Positions 18,174 through 26,647 of a stretch of 64,000 nucleotides of DNA are shown here, piece by piece (position 1 is the stretch's first letter; each line of letters opens with the position of its first letter). The position numbers were made by a program, and so were the translations under genes. The notes under the pieces are model-generated. The model was given only the letters and a program-made list of their open reading frames with translations. It did not search any database and was not told the DNA's origin. This stretch comes from Gammaproteobacteria bacterium (GTDB lineage Bacteria > Pseudomonadota > Gammaproteobacteria > Pseudomonadales > Litorivicinaceae): positions 1 to 64,000 of the forward strand of contig JAHEDY010000009.1 of assembly GCA_024640985.1 (NCBI GenBank), read 5' to 3'.

Positions 18174-18236
18174 GAGTTGACTCCTGATCAAACGTTGCGC
18201 GCAGAAGGTCAACAAAAGGAGAGATTGTTGTTTTCA

Positions 18237-18310
18237 GGCTCCCTACGCCGGTATTAACCGGATCAGGTTCAAAGGGTTCTTCTCAGCTAGTGCGCCCCTG
18301 CCGCAAGCCC
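18237..18310 (-). promoter_or_regulatory. TPP riboswitch (THI element)
   Basis: On the minus strand the leader contains the THI-box core CTGAGA, then ACCCTTTGAACCTGATC, then GGTTAATACC and GCGTAGGGA, all hallmark conserved segments in the right order. A closing P1 helix GGCT/AGCC frames it. Its 3' end is 63 nt before the binding-protein ATG. A GTTGAC segment (18213-18208) can pair with GTCAAC beside the start (18181-18176), enclosing the AGGAG. This suggests control by hiding the ribosome site when thiamine pyrophosphate is bound (inference). Confidence 0.96.
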
Positions 18311-18338
18311 TCGATTATACATGGGAAGGGGCAGAATG

Positions 18339-19400
18339 TTACTCGTAAAGTTCAGGGCAAATATCGCGAGTGCTGAGGGTCTTTCCTTGTTCGCCTTTGG
18401 CTCGGATGATGTCACCACGCTCTTCGATGTACCGTTGGAAATTTGGCTCTCGCTGATAAATATCTTGCGCGATGTATTCCAAAACAGCTTCGGTGTGAAA
18501 GCTCCTCAGTTGCGATTCCACGCGGATGATCTCAGTTCCATCGGGATCGAATAAGACCAAGCTTGGCGCGTACAGCACATTAATCTCGCGCGCATAGTCA
18601 CGAGCGGCTTTCACGGTCCCGGACGGCGTCGTGACCGGAGTTCTGGACCACATATCGAGTTGAACCGTGTGGAAGGGTTCAAAGCGTTCTCGGACCGCGT
18701 CAAGGGAAAGTACACACCGATGAAACGTATCGCAATCTGGACAGTTGGTTTGCTCAAATAACACCGCCTTTGGCTTTCCTTGGGCACTGAGATTGGTGTC
18801 ATTTTGAATAAATGGCTGAGTGTTGAGTGAGGCATTGACCGCTCGCGGTTGGTTCGCGGCCAAATACTCGAAAATGCTTTGTGATTCGTAAGTCTTCGTT
18901 TTGACATAGTTAAGCGCCACTTGCATTTCATTTGGCGAGACATAACCGTTTAAGCGCAGCACGGGTTCTCCGTCTGCATTAAAAAAGATGATGGTCGGTG
19001 TGAATTGGACATCCAATGCCCGAGCAATTTCTTTCTCCGTTGTGGCTTCGCCATCAAGGCCGTAGACCTCTTTATCGCCCCAGATATTGAGTGCGACCAC
19101 ATCGAAGTGTTGGTCAAACACGTCCCGGATGGATTGTTGCGTGAGGTTTTTTTCAATGGTGTTTTTGCAATACGCACAGAAGTCTTGCCAAAAAAAGACG
19201 ACTAAATGTTTGTTGGCATCTGTGGCTTCGAGGTTGTCTTCAGAAAGATCCAGGAAACTGACTTTGAACCATGGCGGTAATTCAAATGAATCGAAGTTCG
19301 TGACTTGTTGGACCGGTTCGGGAGTTTCAGCTGACTGAATTGCTGGCGATGTCAGAGATGACAGTGCGATGAAACAGCTGGTGATGATTATTCTCAGCAT
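18339..19400 (-). CDS. Exported protein with two thioredoxin-like domains
   Basis: 353-residue protein with a signal peptide (MLRIIITSCFIALSSL...) and two tandem thioredoxin-fold domains. Domain 1 has FFWQDFCAYCK (C75, C78) and the FTPTIIFF cis-proline region. Domain 2 has FEQTNCPDCDTF (C220, C223) and YAPSLVLFDPDG. Each resembles the thioredoxin-related SoxW/DUF255-like type. Likely periplasmic disulfide chemistry, with no client visible. The start is the ATG at 19400 with GGAGGG six bases upstream; the longer frame to 19457 reaches towards malate synthase G and lacks a site. It lies 63 bp downstream of glcB on the same strand. Confidence 0.72.
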   Translation of the reverse strand: MLRIIITSCFIALSSLTSPAIQSAETPEPVQQVTNFDSFELPPWFKVSFLDLSEDNLEATDANKHLVVFFWQDFCAYCKNTIEKNLTQQSIRDVFDQHFDVVALNIWGDKEVYGLDGEATTEKEIARALDVQFTPTIIFFNADGEPVLRLNGYVSPNEMQVALNYVKTKTYESQSIFEYLAANQPRAVNASLNTQPFIQNDTNLSAQGKPKAVLFEQTNCPDCDTFHRCVLSLDAVRERFEPFHTVQLDMWSRTPVTTPSGTVKAARDYAREINVLYAPSLVLFDPDGTEIIRVESQLRSFHTEAVLEYIAQDIYQREPNFQRYIEERGDIIRAKGEQGKTLSTRDICPELYE

Positions 19401-19463
19401 GGAACCCTCCGGTGGTGCGCGATGAGATAAATATGCGCTTACCGGAGGGTGTGTCAAGCCTTG

Positions 19464-21629
19464 TTAAGCCTTTTGCTTAAGCTCTAGGCGACGGCGGTGT
19501 AAAACCGGTTCCGTATAGCCATTGGGCTGATCAACGCCTTTCAAGACGAGATCCAGTGCGGCTTGAAAAGCAATGGATTGGTCAAAGTCAGGCGCCATTG
19601 GACGATAAGCGGAGTCTCCAGCATTTTGTCCATCGACGACTTTGGCCATCCGCTCCATGGTCTCGCGAACTTGTGTTTCGTTGGTGATTCCGTGTGTCAG
19701 CCAGTTGGCGATGTGCTGGGAGCTGATCCGAAGCGTTGCTCGATCTTCCATCAGGCCGACGTTATTAATGTCCGGAACCTTGGAGCAGCCAACCCCTTGA
19801 TCAACCCATCGAACCACATAACCCAAAATGCCTTGGGCATTGTTATCTAGTTCAGCCTGAATCACCTCTGGTGACCAATTCGGATCTGCGCGTAATGGGA
19901 TTTCGAGAATCTCGTCAACTGTGTTGCGGCGCTTTCCTTTCAGCGTATTTTGCACTTCGAACACATCCACTTGATGGTAATGCAAGGCGTGCAATGTCGC
20001 GGCCGTTGGTGATGGGACCCAGGCTGTGTTGGCACCAGACTGCGGATGCGCAATTTTCTGTTCGACCATTGCGCCCATTTGATCGGGCATCGCCCACATA
20101 CCTTTACCGATCTGGGCTCTCCCTTGAAGTCCACATTCAAGACCGATGTCAACGTTCCAGTTTTCATAAGCATTGATCCAGGTCGCTTTTTTCATGTGGA
20201 CCTTTCGAATCATGGGTCCGGCATGCATTGAGGTATGCATCTCATCCCCTGTCCGATCCAAGAAACCGGTATTGATAAAGACCACGCGCTCGGCGGCTGC
20301 ATTGATGCAGGCTTTTAGGTTGACTGTGGTACGACGCTCTTCATCCATAATGCCCATTTTGACGGTGTGACGTGGAAGTCCAAGGAGATCTTCAATCGCG
20401 CCAAATAAACGATTGGCAAATGCCACTTCTTCGGGACCGTGCATTTTTGGCTTCACAATGTAGACAGAGCCGGCCCGAGAGTTCTTGTTCTCTGTCCGTT
20501 TTAAATCATGAATGGCAATCATGGTCGTGAAAATACCGTCGAGAATCCCTTCAGGCACTTCGTTGTCCTCTTGATCCAAGATTGCTTCATTGGTCATTAA
20601 ATGGCCAACATTACGAACGAACATCAATGCGCGTCCTGGGAGAGTCAATGTTGAGCCGTGGGGACCCTGATAGGTGCGATCTTCATTGAGCTTTCTGACT
20701 AAGTTTTTATTGTTTTTAAAAACCGACTCTGTCAGGTCGCCTTTCATGAGGCCAAGCCAATTTTTATACACCACGACTTTATCTTCAGCATCGACTGCGG
20801 CGACGGAATCTTCACAGTCCATGATGGTCGTTAAAGCAGACTCCATCAGGATGTCTGCGATCCCCGCTGGATCTGCGTTTCCGACAGGCCGTGCTTTATC
20901 AAACTGAAGCTCCACGTGGAGACCGTGGTTTTTTAAGACCACGACTGTCGGTGCACTGCTATCACCCCGGTAGCCCACGAATTTGTCGGGATGTTTTAAT
21001 CCGACCAATCCAGTCGGAAGATTGACCTTGAGAGCGCCATCGATCACTTTGTATGAGGTTGCATCGGCATGCGTCCCACTTTCGAGGCCAAAATTTTGAT
21101 CAAGAAACTGTTTGGCAAATGCGATGACCTTTTCGCCACGAATCGGGTTGTACTCAAACCCAGGTGACGCGTCGCCATCATTCGAAATGACGTCAGTCCC
21201 GTATAGCGCATCGTAAAGGCTTCCCCAGCGGGCGTTGGCTGCATTCAATGCATACCGTGCATTCATGACAGGGACGACTAACTGGGGCCCTGCGATGGTG
21301 GCAACTTCTGGATCAACGTTCTCTGTTGTAATCGACACATTTTGTGGTTCGGGTAACAGATAACCGATGTCTTCTAAAAACGCTTTGTATTCAGCAGCAT
21401 CGTGAGGCTGGCCTTGACGCGCTTTGTGGTAGGCATCAATTTTTTCTTGGAGAACATCGCGTTTTGCCAGCAGTTCACGGTTGATTGGGGCCAGTTCATG
21501 GACCAGTTGATCCACTCCGGTCCAAAACTGATCTGCCTCAAGTCCTGTACCAGGGATAACTTCGTTGTTAATGAATTGGTAAAGCTCAGAAGCCACCTGA
21601 AGGCCGCCGCACGCAATGCGATCTGTCAT
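19464..21629 (-). CDS. glcB: Malate synthase G
   Basis: 721-residue enzyme that condenses glyoxylate with acetyl-CoA to malate (glyoxylate and glycolate use). Typical G-isoform segments: [109 protein letters not shown] and [22 protein letters not shown]. Length equals E. coli GlcB (723). The start is the ATG at 21629 with GGAGAG upstream, five codons inside the longest frame. It stands alone, without glycolate oxidase genes nearby; a glycerate kinase lies 3 kb away. Confidence 0.97.
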   Translation of the reverse strand: MTDRIACGGLQVASELYQFINNEVIPGTGLEADQFWTGVDQLVHELAPINRELLAKRDVLQEKIDAYHKARQGQPHDAAEYKAFLEDIGYLLPEPQNVSITTENVDPEVATIAGPQLVVPVMNARYALNAANARWGSLYDALYGTDVISNDGDASPGFEYNPIRGEKVIAFAKQFLDQNFGLESGTHADATSYKVIDGALKVNLPTGLVGLKHPDKFVGYRGDSSAPTVVVLKNHGLHVELQFDKARPVGNADPAGIADILMESALTTIMDCEDSVAAVDAEDKVVVYKNWLGLMKGDLTESVFKNNKNLVRKLNEDRTYQGPHGSTLTLPGRALMFVRNVGHLMTNEAILDQEDNEVPEGILDGIFTTMIAIHDLKRTENKNSRAGSVYIVKPKMHGPEEVAFANRLFGAIEDLLGLPRHTVKMGIMDEERRTTVNLKACINAAAERVVFINTGFLDRTGDEMHTSMHAGPMIRKVHMKKATWINAYENWNVDIGLECGLQGRAQIGKGMWAMPDQMGAMVEQKIAHPQSGANTAWVPSPTAATLHALHYHQVDVFEVQNTLKGKRRNTVDEILEIPLRADPNWSPEVIQAELDNNAQGILGYVVRWVDQGVGCSKVPDINNVGLMEDRATLRISSQHIANWLTHGITNETQVRETMERMAKVVDGQNAGDSAYRPMAPDFDQSIAFQAALDLVLKGVDQPNGYTEPVLHRRRLELKQKA

Positions 21630-21724
21630 TTCATCTCTCCGCAAATGATCTGTGAGGAATTATTAAAGCGCGAAAGGTAGCATAAAAACATCGCGGCTTC
21701 CAAAAAATGGAAGTAATTTTCATT

Positions 21725-22060
21725 TTATGATTTTTTCAAAAATTCACTTTTCAGCATCATCGGTCCAAGGTCGGTTTTGCAGTCGATGTCATGATCGCCA
21801 TCGACAATTCGGATCTGTTTGATTTTGGTTCCCATTTTGAGCACAGACGAGGTGCCGCGTACTTTTAAATCTTTGATCAATGTCACTGTATCGCCGTCGC
21901 GTAACACCGTCCCGTTAGCATCGCGAGCAGTCGGTTCGCTGGTCTCGTTGGAGACTTCTCCCTCCTGCCATTCATGCCCACAGTCTGCACAAAACCAGGC
22001 AGTCATATCTGTATAAGTCGTTGTTTGGTTGCAATGCGGGCAAGACGGATTCGATTCCAT
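21725..22060 (-). CDS. yjdM: YjdM/PhnA-family zinc-ribbon protein
   Basis: 111-residue protein with an N-terminal zinc ribbon (C7-x2-C10, C24-x2-C27) and the C-terminal PhnA domain (DANGTVLRDGDTVTLIKDLKVRGTSSVLKMGTKI...DCKTDLGPMMLKSEFLKK). It was once linked to phosphonate use, but the family is widespread without phn genes, as here. Cellular role unknown. It is encoded 95 bp upstream of malate synthase G on the same strand. Confidence 0.9.
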   Translation of the reverse strand: MESNPSCPHCNQTTTYTDMTAWFCADCGHEWQEGEVSNETSEPTARDANGTVLRDGDTVTLIKDLKVRGTSSVLKMGTKIKQIRIVDGDHDIDCKTDLGPMMLKSEFLKKS

Positions 22061-22110
22061 TCATTTTCCTTAATTTCAGTATGCGTGTCTTGGCGTGGAA
22101 GGTCAGAGCA

Positions 22111-22461
22111 TCAGTAGCCCTTGATCGTTAAACAGGCCTCAGAGAGTTCGACACCATCCCACCCATTTTGCATAAATTGCCGGATGTTTTGATGATCCGA
22201 ACCATCGGGGTTTGAGCGCACCGAACGCCAATGCTCAGCAAAACAGTGAAGGGTCTCTTGTTCGGTGAGTCCGTGGAGACGGGAAAATGATAGGACTTTG
22301 GCTGAGCCCTGATTTTCGCCGGCCCGATTCATCAGTGACCCGTTGGCGAATGCCGTTGGGGTGTGATGGTAATAGGTGTCAATCAGATCAATGACTTCAG
22401 CGAACGTAATAGAGTCGGCATTTGAACGGAGGCGTTCGATAAAAACTTGGATTTGATTCAT
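22111..22461 (-). CDS. HopJ-family protein
   Basis: 116-residue protein of the HopJ type III effector-like family. Family signature: ITFAEVIDLIDTYYHHTPTAFANG...NRAGENQGSAKVLSFSRLHGLTEQETLHCFAEHWRSV...HQNIRQFMQNGW. Despite the name it is common in free-living marine gammaproteobacteria without a type III secretion system, and its function is unknown. The start ATG at 22461 gives the family's normal N-terminus; the 28-residue extension to 22545 is not family-like. Confidence 0.88.
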   Translation of the reverse strand: MNQIQVFIERLRSNADSITFAEVIDLIDTYYHHTPTAFANGSLMNRAGENQGSAKVLSFSRLHGLTEQETLHCFAEHWRSVRSNPDGSDHQNIRQFMQNGWDGVELSEACLTIKGY

Positions 22462-22635
22462 TGGTGGTTCCGTTGGCTTGGTTGGGTCAAAAGTTTCGAC
22501 AGAATTTCTATCAAGACATCTCTGTGGCTTGGTGGTTAATACCATCCTATCAGGCCCTTTGAGTCATGCGAACTGGTCGTGAATCACAGATCAAATCTTC
22601 TCAAGGAGAGCTAAAGAGACAATCAAGGACCAAAT

Positions 22636-22666
22636 AAAAAGGCCAACCGATGGTGGTTGACCTTTT
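22636..22666 (-). terminator. Terminator of ssrA
   Basis: On the minus strand, just after the tmRNA 3' end, GGTCAACC and GGTTGGCC form a stem around ACCATC and are followed by TTTTTA. Confidence 0.85.
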
Positions 22667-22671
22667 AAGGG

Positions 22672-23031
22672 TGGTGGAGACGGCGGGATTTGAACCCGCG
22701 TCCGTCAGTCCGCTGCCAAACGCTCTACATGCTTAGTCGCGTTTTTGGATTTAAGTCTGGATCTCCCAACGCACAGGGATCACCGTTCCGAGTTCAGTGA
22801 AAAATTTAGCTTCTCAACCCCGAACACAGTGTTGAAGCGAGTCTCTGTTTCGAACCCTGTTGATAAGGACCAGAGACGATCCCCACCCAGGGTCTAGCTT
22901 ATGCTGCTAGAGCGTAGTTTTCGTCGTTGGCAGTTATAGCTAACGAGTCCACAGTTGGGTTTACGAGCACTGTAGAACTGCTCGGCATGCACATTTGGTT
23001 TTGTAACCGGCGTCGAATCCATATCGTCCCC
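22672..23031 (-). ncRNA. ssrA: tmRNA (ssrA)
   Basis: Transfer-messenger RNA that rescues stalled ribosomes together with SmpB. The 5' end GGGGACGATATGGATTCGAC and the 3' end GTTCAAATCCCGCCGTCTCC plus CCA form the tRNA-Ala-like half, with CCA encoded. The tag reading frame (22931 down to 22899) specifies ANDENYALAA then TAA, a typical gammaproteobacterial degradation tag. Length is about 360 nt. It lies 21 bp after the LysE-family gene, and smpB is one gene further upstream. Confidence 0.98.
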
Positions 23032-23052
23032 GAGCAAAGAAGTATGCGCCTT

Positions 23053-23664
23053 TTAAACGAAAGATGAAATCTCTTTGCCAAGAATCCACAGGCCTGAAAT
23101 GCAAAGCAATCCTCCGATCAGTTGATTCATTCGCTGAATCCGAGCTCCATTAAGCAGTGTTCTGAGGGTGGAGCCGGCGATAGCGACGCCCAGATAAACC
23201 CCTGCATCGATGCCGCCGGCGAGAATTCCCATCAGCATTTGCGTCGACGGCGGATGTGTGGGATCGACGAAAGGTCCAAATACCGCCAGAAAAAACACAA
23301 GAACTTTCGGGTTCACGATGGCTATCGAAAAGCCGGCGATGAATCCACCTTGGGTCGTTAGGCGCTCAGGGAGCGGTGATCTTCCAGCCGTCAGTAGCTG
23401 GTACCCAAAAAATACAAGCAACCCAATGCCAAATAGCGTCAGAGCGGATGTCAGTTTTGGCATTGCGATCAGAAGCGCAGATAGCCCGAAGACTGTGATT
23501 AATGCAAAAGCGGTAATCCCGAGTCCATGACCCAGCGCACCACAGATTCCGACTTTTGTTCCTTTGGAAGCAGACATCGAAAGGATCAAAAGCCAGGAGA
23601 GTCCTGGAGAGGCCGCCCCTGCAAGGCAAAGAAGGGCTAACTTGATCCAGTCAGCCTCTGTCAT
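23053..23664 (-). CDS. LysE-family amino-acid exporter
   Basis: 203-residue inner-membrane protein of the LysE/RhtB translocator family with about six membrane segments. It has the conserved GAASPGLSWLLILSMSASKGTKVGICGALGHGLG opening (aspartate/proline-type PGP-like motif) and the NPKVLVFFLAVFGPFV segment. It would export amino acids or related metabolites; the substrate is unknown. The start overlaps the smpB stop by one base (TAATG), so it is coupled to smpB. It sits between smpB and ssrA, and the ssrA promoter must overlap its 3' end. Confidence 0.86.
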   Translation of the reverse strand: MTEADWIKLALLCLAGAASPGLSWLLILSMSASKGTKVGICGALGHGLGITAFALITVFGLSALLIAMPKLTSALTLFGIGLLVFFGYQLLTAGRSPLPERLTTQGGFIAGFSIAIVNPKVLVFFLAVFGPFVDPTHPPSTQMLMGILAGGIDAGVYLGVAIAGSTLRTLLNGARIQRMNQLIGGLLCISGLWILGKEISSFV

Positions 23665-24140
23665 TAGCGCACTCGATGGCGGACTGCGCGTTGCTTCTCA
23701 ATATTCCATTCCCGATCACGAATGGTGTCGCGCTTATCGTGTTGTTTCTTCCCGCGAGCCAGGCCAATCTTGATTTTCACAAGTGGCCCTTTCCAATACA
23801 TTTCAAGCGGCACACACGCATGCCCCTTTTGACTTAAGGCACCATGAATGGTGGCTAATTCCTTTTTGTGGAGCAATAATTTCCGAGTCCGGATTGGATC
23901 TGCGATCACGTGAGTGGATGCCGATTCCAATGGAGTAATTTGAGAATTCAATAGAAATGCTTCGCCGTTTCGGACGATCACATAGGTGTCGCTCAAGTTG
24001 GCTTTGCCCGCACGGATCGATTTCACTTCCCAGCCATGCAGCTGCAAACCGGCCTCAAATGTTTCATCGATATGGTAGTCAAATCGTGCTCGCTTGTTTT
24101 GAGCGATTTGGTTATTGCTACTGTTTGATTTCTTGGCCAT
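23664..24140 (-). CDS. smpB: SsrA-binding protein SmpB
   Basis: 158-residue tmRNA partner that carries it to stalled ribosomes. Signatures: [56 protein letters not shown] and [24 protein letters not shown], with the basic tail ending VRHRVR. The start is the ATG at 24140 (MAKKSN), as in E. coli; a longer in-frame start to 24176 is unlikely. The gene is divergent from ratA and is followed by a LysE exporter and ssrA. Confidence 0.96.
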   Translation of the reverse strand: MAKKSNSSNNQIAQNKRARFDYHIDETFEAGLQLHGWEVKSIRAGKANLSDTYVIVRNGEAFLLNSQITPLESASTHVIADPIRTRKLLLHKKELATIHGALSQKGHACVPLEMYWKGPLVKIKIGLARGKKQHDKRDTIRDREWNIEKQRAVRHRVR

Positions 24141-24194
24141 GGCGGGCGACTTTACGTATATTTGCCGATTCGTCAAACGGCAATTGAGGAATTG

Positions 24195-24629
24195 ATGCCT
24201 AAAATTACGAGAACAGCCTTAGTCTCGCACACTCCAGAGCAAATGTTTGACTTGGTGAATGATTTCGCCCGTTACCCTGAATTTTTGCCTTGGTGCGGTG
24301 CTGCTCGGGTACTTGAAGCCAATGGATCGGCGATTGTTGGCGAACTCTCGATTCAAAAAGGCAGTATTCGTCAAGCGTTCACCACTCGCAATACCTTAAC
24401 GCCACCAAGCCGGATCGATCTGTCCTTAGTTGACGGTCCGTTTAAGTCGCTTGGCGGTCATTGGCGATTTGAATCTGTGGGTGGTGACGCATGTCGCGTC
24501 AGTCTTGAACTCGAATTTGAGTTTTCAGGACGTTTGATTGCCATGGCGATCGGTGCCGTGTTTTCGCAGATCGCTGGTAGTCTCGTCGACGCATTCTGCG
24601 ATCGTGCCGATGAACTGTATGGGCGTTAG
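24195..24629 (+). CDS. ratA: RatA / coenzyme Q-binding START-domain protein
   Basis: 144-residue START-like (COQ10 type) protein. E. coli RatA was reported to block ribosome subunit joining, while related proteins bind ubiquinone. It reads [32 protein letters not shown] and [36 protein letters not shown], typical of the family. The start ATG at 24195 has TGAGGA upstream; the longer frame to 24162 overlaps the smpB leader. It is divergent from smpB and three bases from rnfH, the usual arrangement. Confidence 0.93.
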   Translation: MPKITRTALVSHTPEQMFDLVNDFARYPEFLPWCGAARVLEANGSAIVGELSIQKGSIRQAFTTRNTLTPPSRIDLSLVDGPFKSLGGHWRFESVGGDACRVSLELEFEFSGRLIAMAIGAVFSQIAGSLVDAFCDRADELYGR

Positions 24630-24632
24630 ATC

Positions 24633-24923
24633 ATGAAGATCCAGGTCGTTTACGCAAAGCCCGATCAGCAATCGATTGTCGAGCTTGATGTCCCGGACGG
24701 GACAACGGTGTTTGAAGCTGCCGTCCAATCGGGATTGGCCAATCAATTTCCTGAAATTGACCTCGATACGACTCCGATGGGGATCTTTGGTGTCCGTGTT
24801 AAAACGGCCACCACCACGATCCTTCATCCTGGCGATCGGGTGGAGTTGTATCGATCTTTGTTAGTGGATCCGAAGGAGAGCCGCCGGACTCGCGCTGAAT
24901 CTCAGAAACGAGATCGTTCTTGA
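24633..24923 (+). CDS. rnfH: RnfH/RatB family protein
   Basis: 96-residue ubiquitin-fold (UPF0125, RnfH) protein, reading KIQVVYAKPDQQSIVELDVPDGTTVFEAAVQSGL and FGVRVKTATTTILHPGDRVELYRSLLVDPKESRRTRAE. Role unclear; it is normally encoded next to ratA, as here. The last 125 bp overlap the convergent bamE gene in antisense. Confidence 0.93.
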   Translation: MKIQVVYAKPDQQSIVELDVPDGTTVFEAAVQSGLANQFPEIDLDTTPMGIFGVRVKTATTTILHPGDRVELYRSLLVDPKESRRTRAESQKRDRS

Positions 24924-25194
24924 AATTCACAATGAGATAGGTGTTTTGTTGCACTTCACCGTCGAAATCAATCCGTTCAAGGTAGATCCAGCGATTGGGA
25001 TTGAAGGTATTGACAGTAATCGGCGAGCCCAACAAAAATTGCACCTGATCACGGGTCATCCCTGCTTCTAAGCGCTCGACTCGCTCGGGAATTAATTGGT
25101 TGCCCTGCTTGACTGGGTTTTTGTGAACGCCGGGGAAACTGCAACCAACCAGCAGTAAACTGGCAACAAGAACGTGAATCGAAATCAGTCGCAT
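24799..25194 (-). CDS. bamE: Outer-membrane assembly lipoprotein BamE
   Basis: 131-residue lipoprotein of the BAM complex that stabilises BamA-BamD while inserting beta-barrel proteins. A lipobox LVGC puts the lipidated cysteine at C18. The SmpA/OmlA domain reads GNQLIPERVERLEAGMTRDQVQFLLGSPITVNTFNPNRWIYLERID and TYLIVNFKNDLVSEI. The extended C-terminus, ending SWWWPF, lies within the overlap with rnfH. The ATG at 25194 follows AGGAAG at a good distance. It is divergent from fur, as in many gammaproteobacteria. Confidence 0.95.
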   Translation of the reverse strand: MRLISIHVLVASLLLVGCSFPGVHKNPVKQGNQLIPERVERLEAGMTRDQVQFLLGSPITVNTFNPNRWIYLERIDFDGEVQQNTYLIVNFKNDLVSEIQRESGGSPSDPLTKIDTTPPDRQDEGSWWWPF

Positions 25195-25259
25195 CAATAT
25201 CTTCCTAAGGAAATTCTTGGCAGAATGATAAAGATGCTAGGCGAGTGAGTCCATTGATC

Positions 25260-25685
25260 ATGCAATACGAAACCGATGAATTAAAAAAAGCGGGCTTAAA
25301 AGCAACGCTTCCGAGAATTCACGTTCTGCAGCTGTTGCTGTCGAATGAGGGTGAGCACATGTCGGCTGAGGTGGTTTACCGGAAACTGCATGAGTCCGGA
25401 GTGGATGTGAACCTGGCGACGATTTATCGGGTGTTGACTCAGTTTGAAGAGGCGGGTCTTGTGGAGCGTCACCAGTTTGATGCGACCACCAGCGTGTTTG
25501 AGCTAAAGCCTGATGACCATCATGATCATATGGTTTGTGTCCGATGTCATCGGGTCATTGAATACGTCAGTCCGGAGATCGAGGCGTTGCAGGAAAAAAT
25601 TGCCGCTGACCATGGGTGTGACATTGTCGACCATACGCATATCATTTATGTGACTTGCCCGGAATGCTCGGTTAAAAAGTCATGA
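25260..25685 (+). CDS. fur: Ferric uptake regulator Fur
   Basis: 141-residue iron-sensing repressor. The N-terminal winged helix (ELKKAGLKATLPRIHVLQLLL ... NLATIYRVLTQFEEAGLVERH) is followed by the metal region with DDHHDHMVCVRCHRVIEY and, at the end, HTHIIYVTCPEC, supplying two CxxC pairs. The start is the ATG at 25260, which aligns with E. coli Fur; an in-frame GTG at 25245 would add five residues. Its stop overlaps the start of the bicarbonate transporter by four bases. Confidence 0.96.
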   Translation: MQYETDELKKAGLKATLPRIHVLQLLLSNEGEHMSAEVVYRKLHESGVDVNLATIYRVLTQFEEAGLVERHQFDATTSVFELKPDDHHDHMVCVRCHRVIEYVSPEIEALQEKIAADHGCDIVDHTHIIYVTCPECSVKKS

Positions 25686-26647
25686 GTTCCAGTCCGTTAT
25701 TGGACCCGAGTGTCTTATTTTTTGTGCTGGGTTTATTTGCAGGGCTTGTTCGCTCGAATTTAGAGATCCCAGGTGCGATCGCGCGATTCCTATCCTTGTA
25801 TTTGCTCATGGCGCTCGGTCTCAAAGGTGGTTTCTCGTTGGCCGAAAGTGGGTTTAATCCCGCGATTTTGCGAGATCTGGTGTTTGCCGTGGGGCTCGCA
25901 TTGCTGATTCCGTTGATGAGCTTTGTCTTCTTGAAACGCGTCATTAATCCGCTCGATGCACTCGCAATCGCTGCCACCTATGGGTCGGTGTCTGCGGTAA
26001 CTTTTATTACGGCCACGCAATTTTTAGAAACCAATGGACTCGCTTATGGCGGTCACATGGCAGCGGCGATGGCGCTGATGGAGTCGCCGGCCATTATCTT
26101 TGCGATCCTGATGGCAAATCTGTATCGAAGCCAAGAGGCGCGTCAGGAGCATCAAGGGTTCTTGGTGGTCTTAAAAGAGTCTTTCACTGAGGGAGCACAG
26201 ATACTCCTTCTTGGAGCCATGGTGATTGGCTTAATTACTGGTGCCTCTGGGGAAACCATCATGGATCCATTCACCGGGATGATTTTTAAAGGCATGCTCG
26301 CATTCTTTTTATTGGATATGGGTGTTGCGACGGCAAAACGACTGTCTGATCTCAAAAATGTGCCGAAGCGGCTGGCGTTTTATGGGCTTCTGGCGCCTAT
26401 GGTGCACGCCTCGATTGCGCTCTTGTTAGCCTCGGTCAGCGGTCTCTCCGTTGCCAATGCGACATTGTTGGCAGTGCTTGCGGGGTCGGCATCCTACATT
26501 GCGGTTCCGGCTGTCTTAAAACATGCGCTTCCGGAATCCAACCCCAGCTTGTATTTGGGTTTGTCGCTTGGGTTAACCTTCCCGTTCAACATTATTGTGG
26601 GAATCCCGCTGTACTACTGGGCAGCCAGTCAGCTGATCGGAGTTTAA
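25682..26647 (+). CDS. SbtA-family sodium-dependent bicarbonate transporter
   Basis: 321-residue membrane protein of the SbtA (DUF897) family with about ten helices. It opens PLLDPSVLFFVLGLFAGLVRSNLEIPGAIARFLSLYLLMALGLKGG and has YGSVSAVTFITATQFLE, MALMESPAIIFAILMA, KGMLAFFLLDMGVATAKRL and GSASYIAVPAVLKHALPESNPSLYLGLSLGLTFPFN. Cyanobacterial SbtA imports bicarbonate with sodium. Heterotrophs may use it to feed carboxylases (inference). The ATG overlaps the fur stop by four bases, and the 3' end overlaps recN by four bases. No SbtB-like PII gene is adjacent. Confidence 0.85.
   Translation: MSSSPLLDPSVLFFVLGLFAGLVRSNLEIPGAIARFLSLYLLMALGLKGGFSLAESGFNPAILRDLVFAVGLALLIPLMSFVFLKRVINPLDALAIAATYGSVSAVTFITATQFLETNGLAYGGHMAAAMALMESPAIIFAILMANLYRSQEARQEHQGFLVVLKESFTEGAQILLLGAMVIGLITGASGETIMDPFTGMIFKGMLAFFLLDMGVATAKRLSDLKNVPKRLAFYGLLAPMVHASIALLLASVSGLSVANATLLAVLAGSASYIAVPAVLKHALPESNPSLYLGLSLGLTFPFNIIVGIPLYYWAASQLIGV

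Noticed and set aside
22111..22461. HopJ as evidence for a type III secretion system
   Set aside because: The family is widespread in free-living bacteria and no secretion genes are present.
22899..23081. 60-codon frame ending in ANDENYALAA
   Set aside because: It is the tmRNA tag frame extended upstream by chance, not a separate gene.
24195..24923. ratA-rnfH as a toxin-antitoxin system
   Set aside because: This is a conserved core gene pair beside smpB; the START fold and context fit a housekeeping role, and RnfH is not an established antitoxin.
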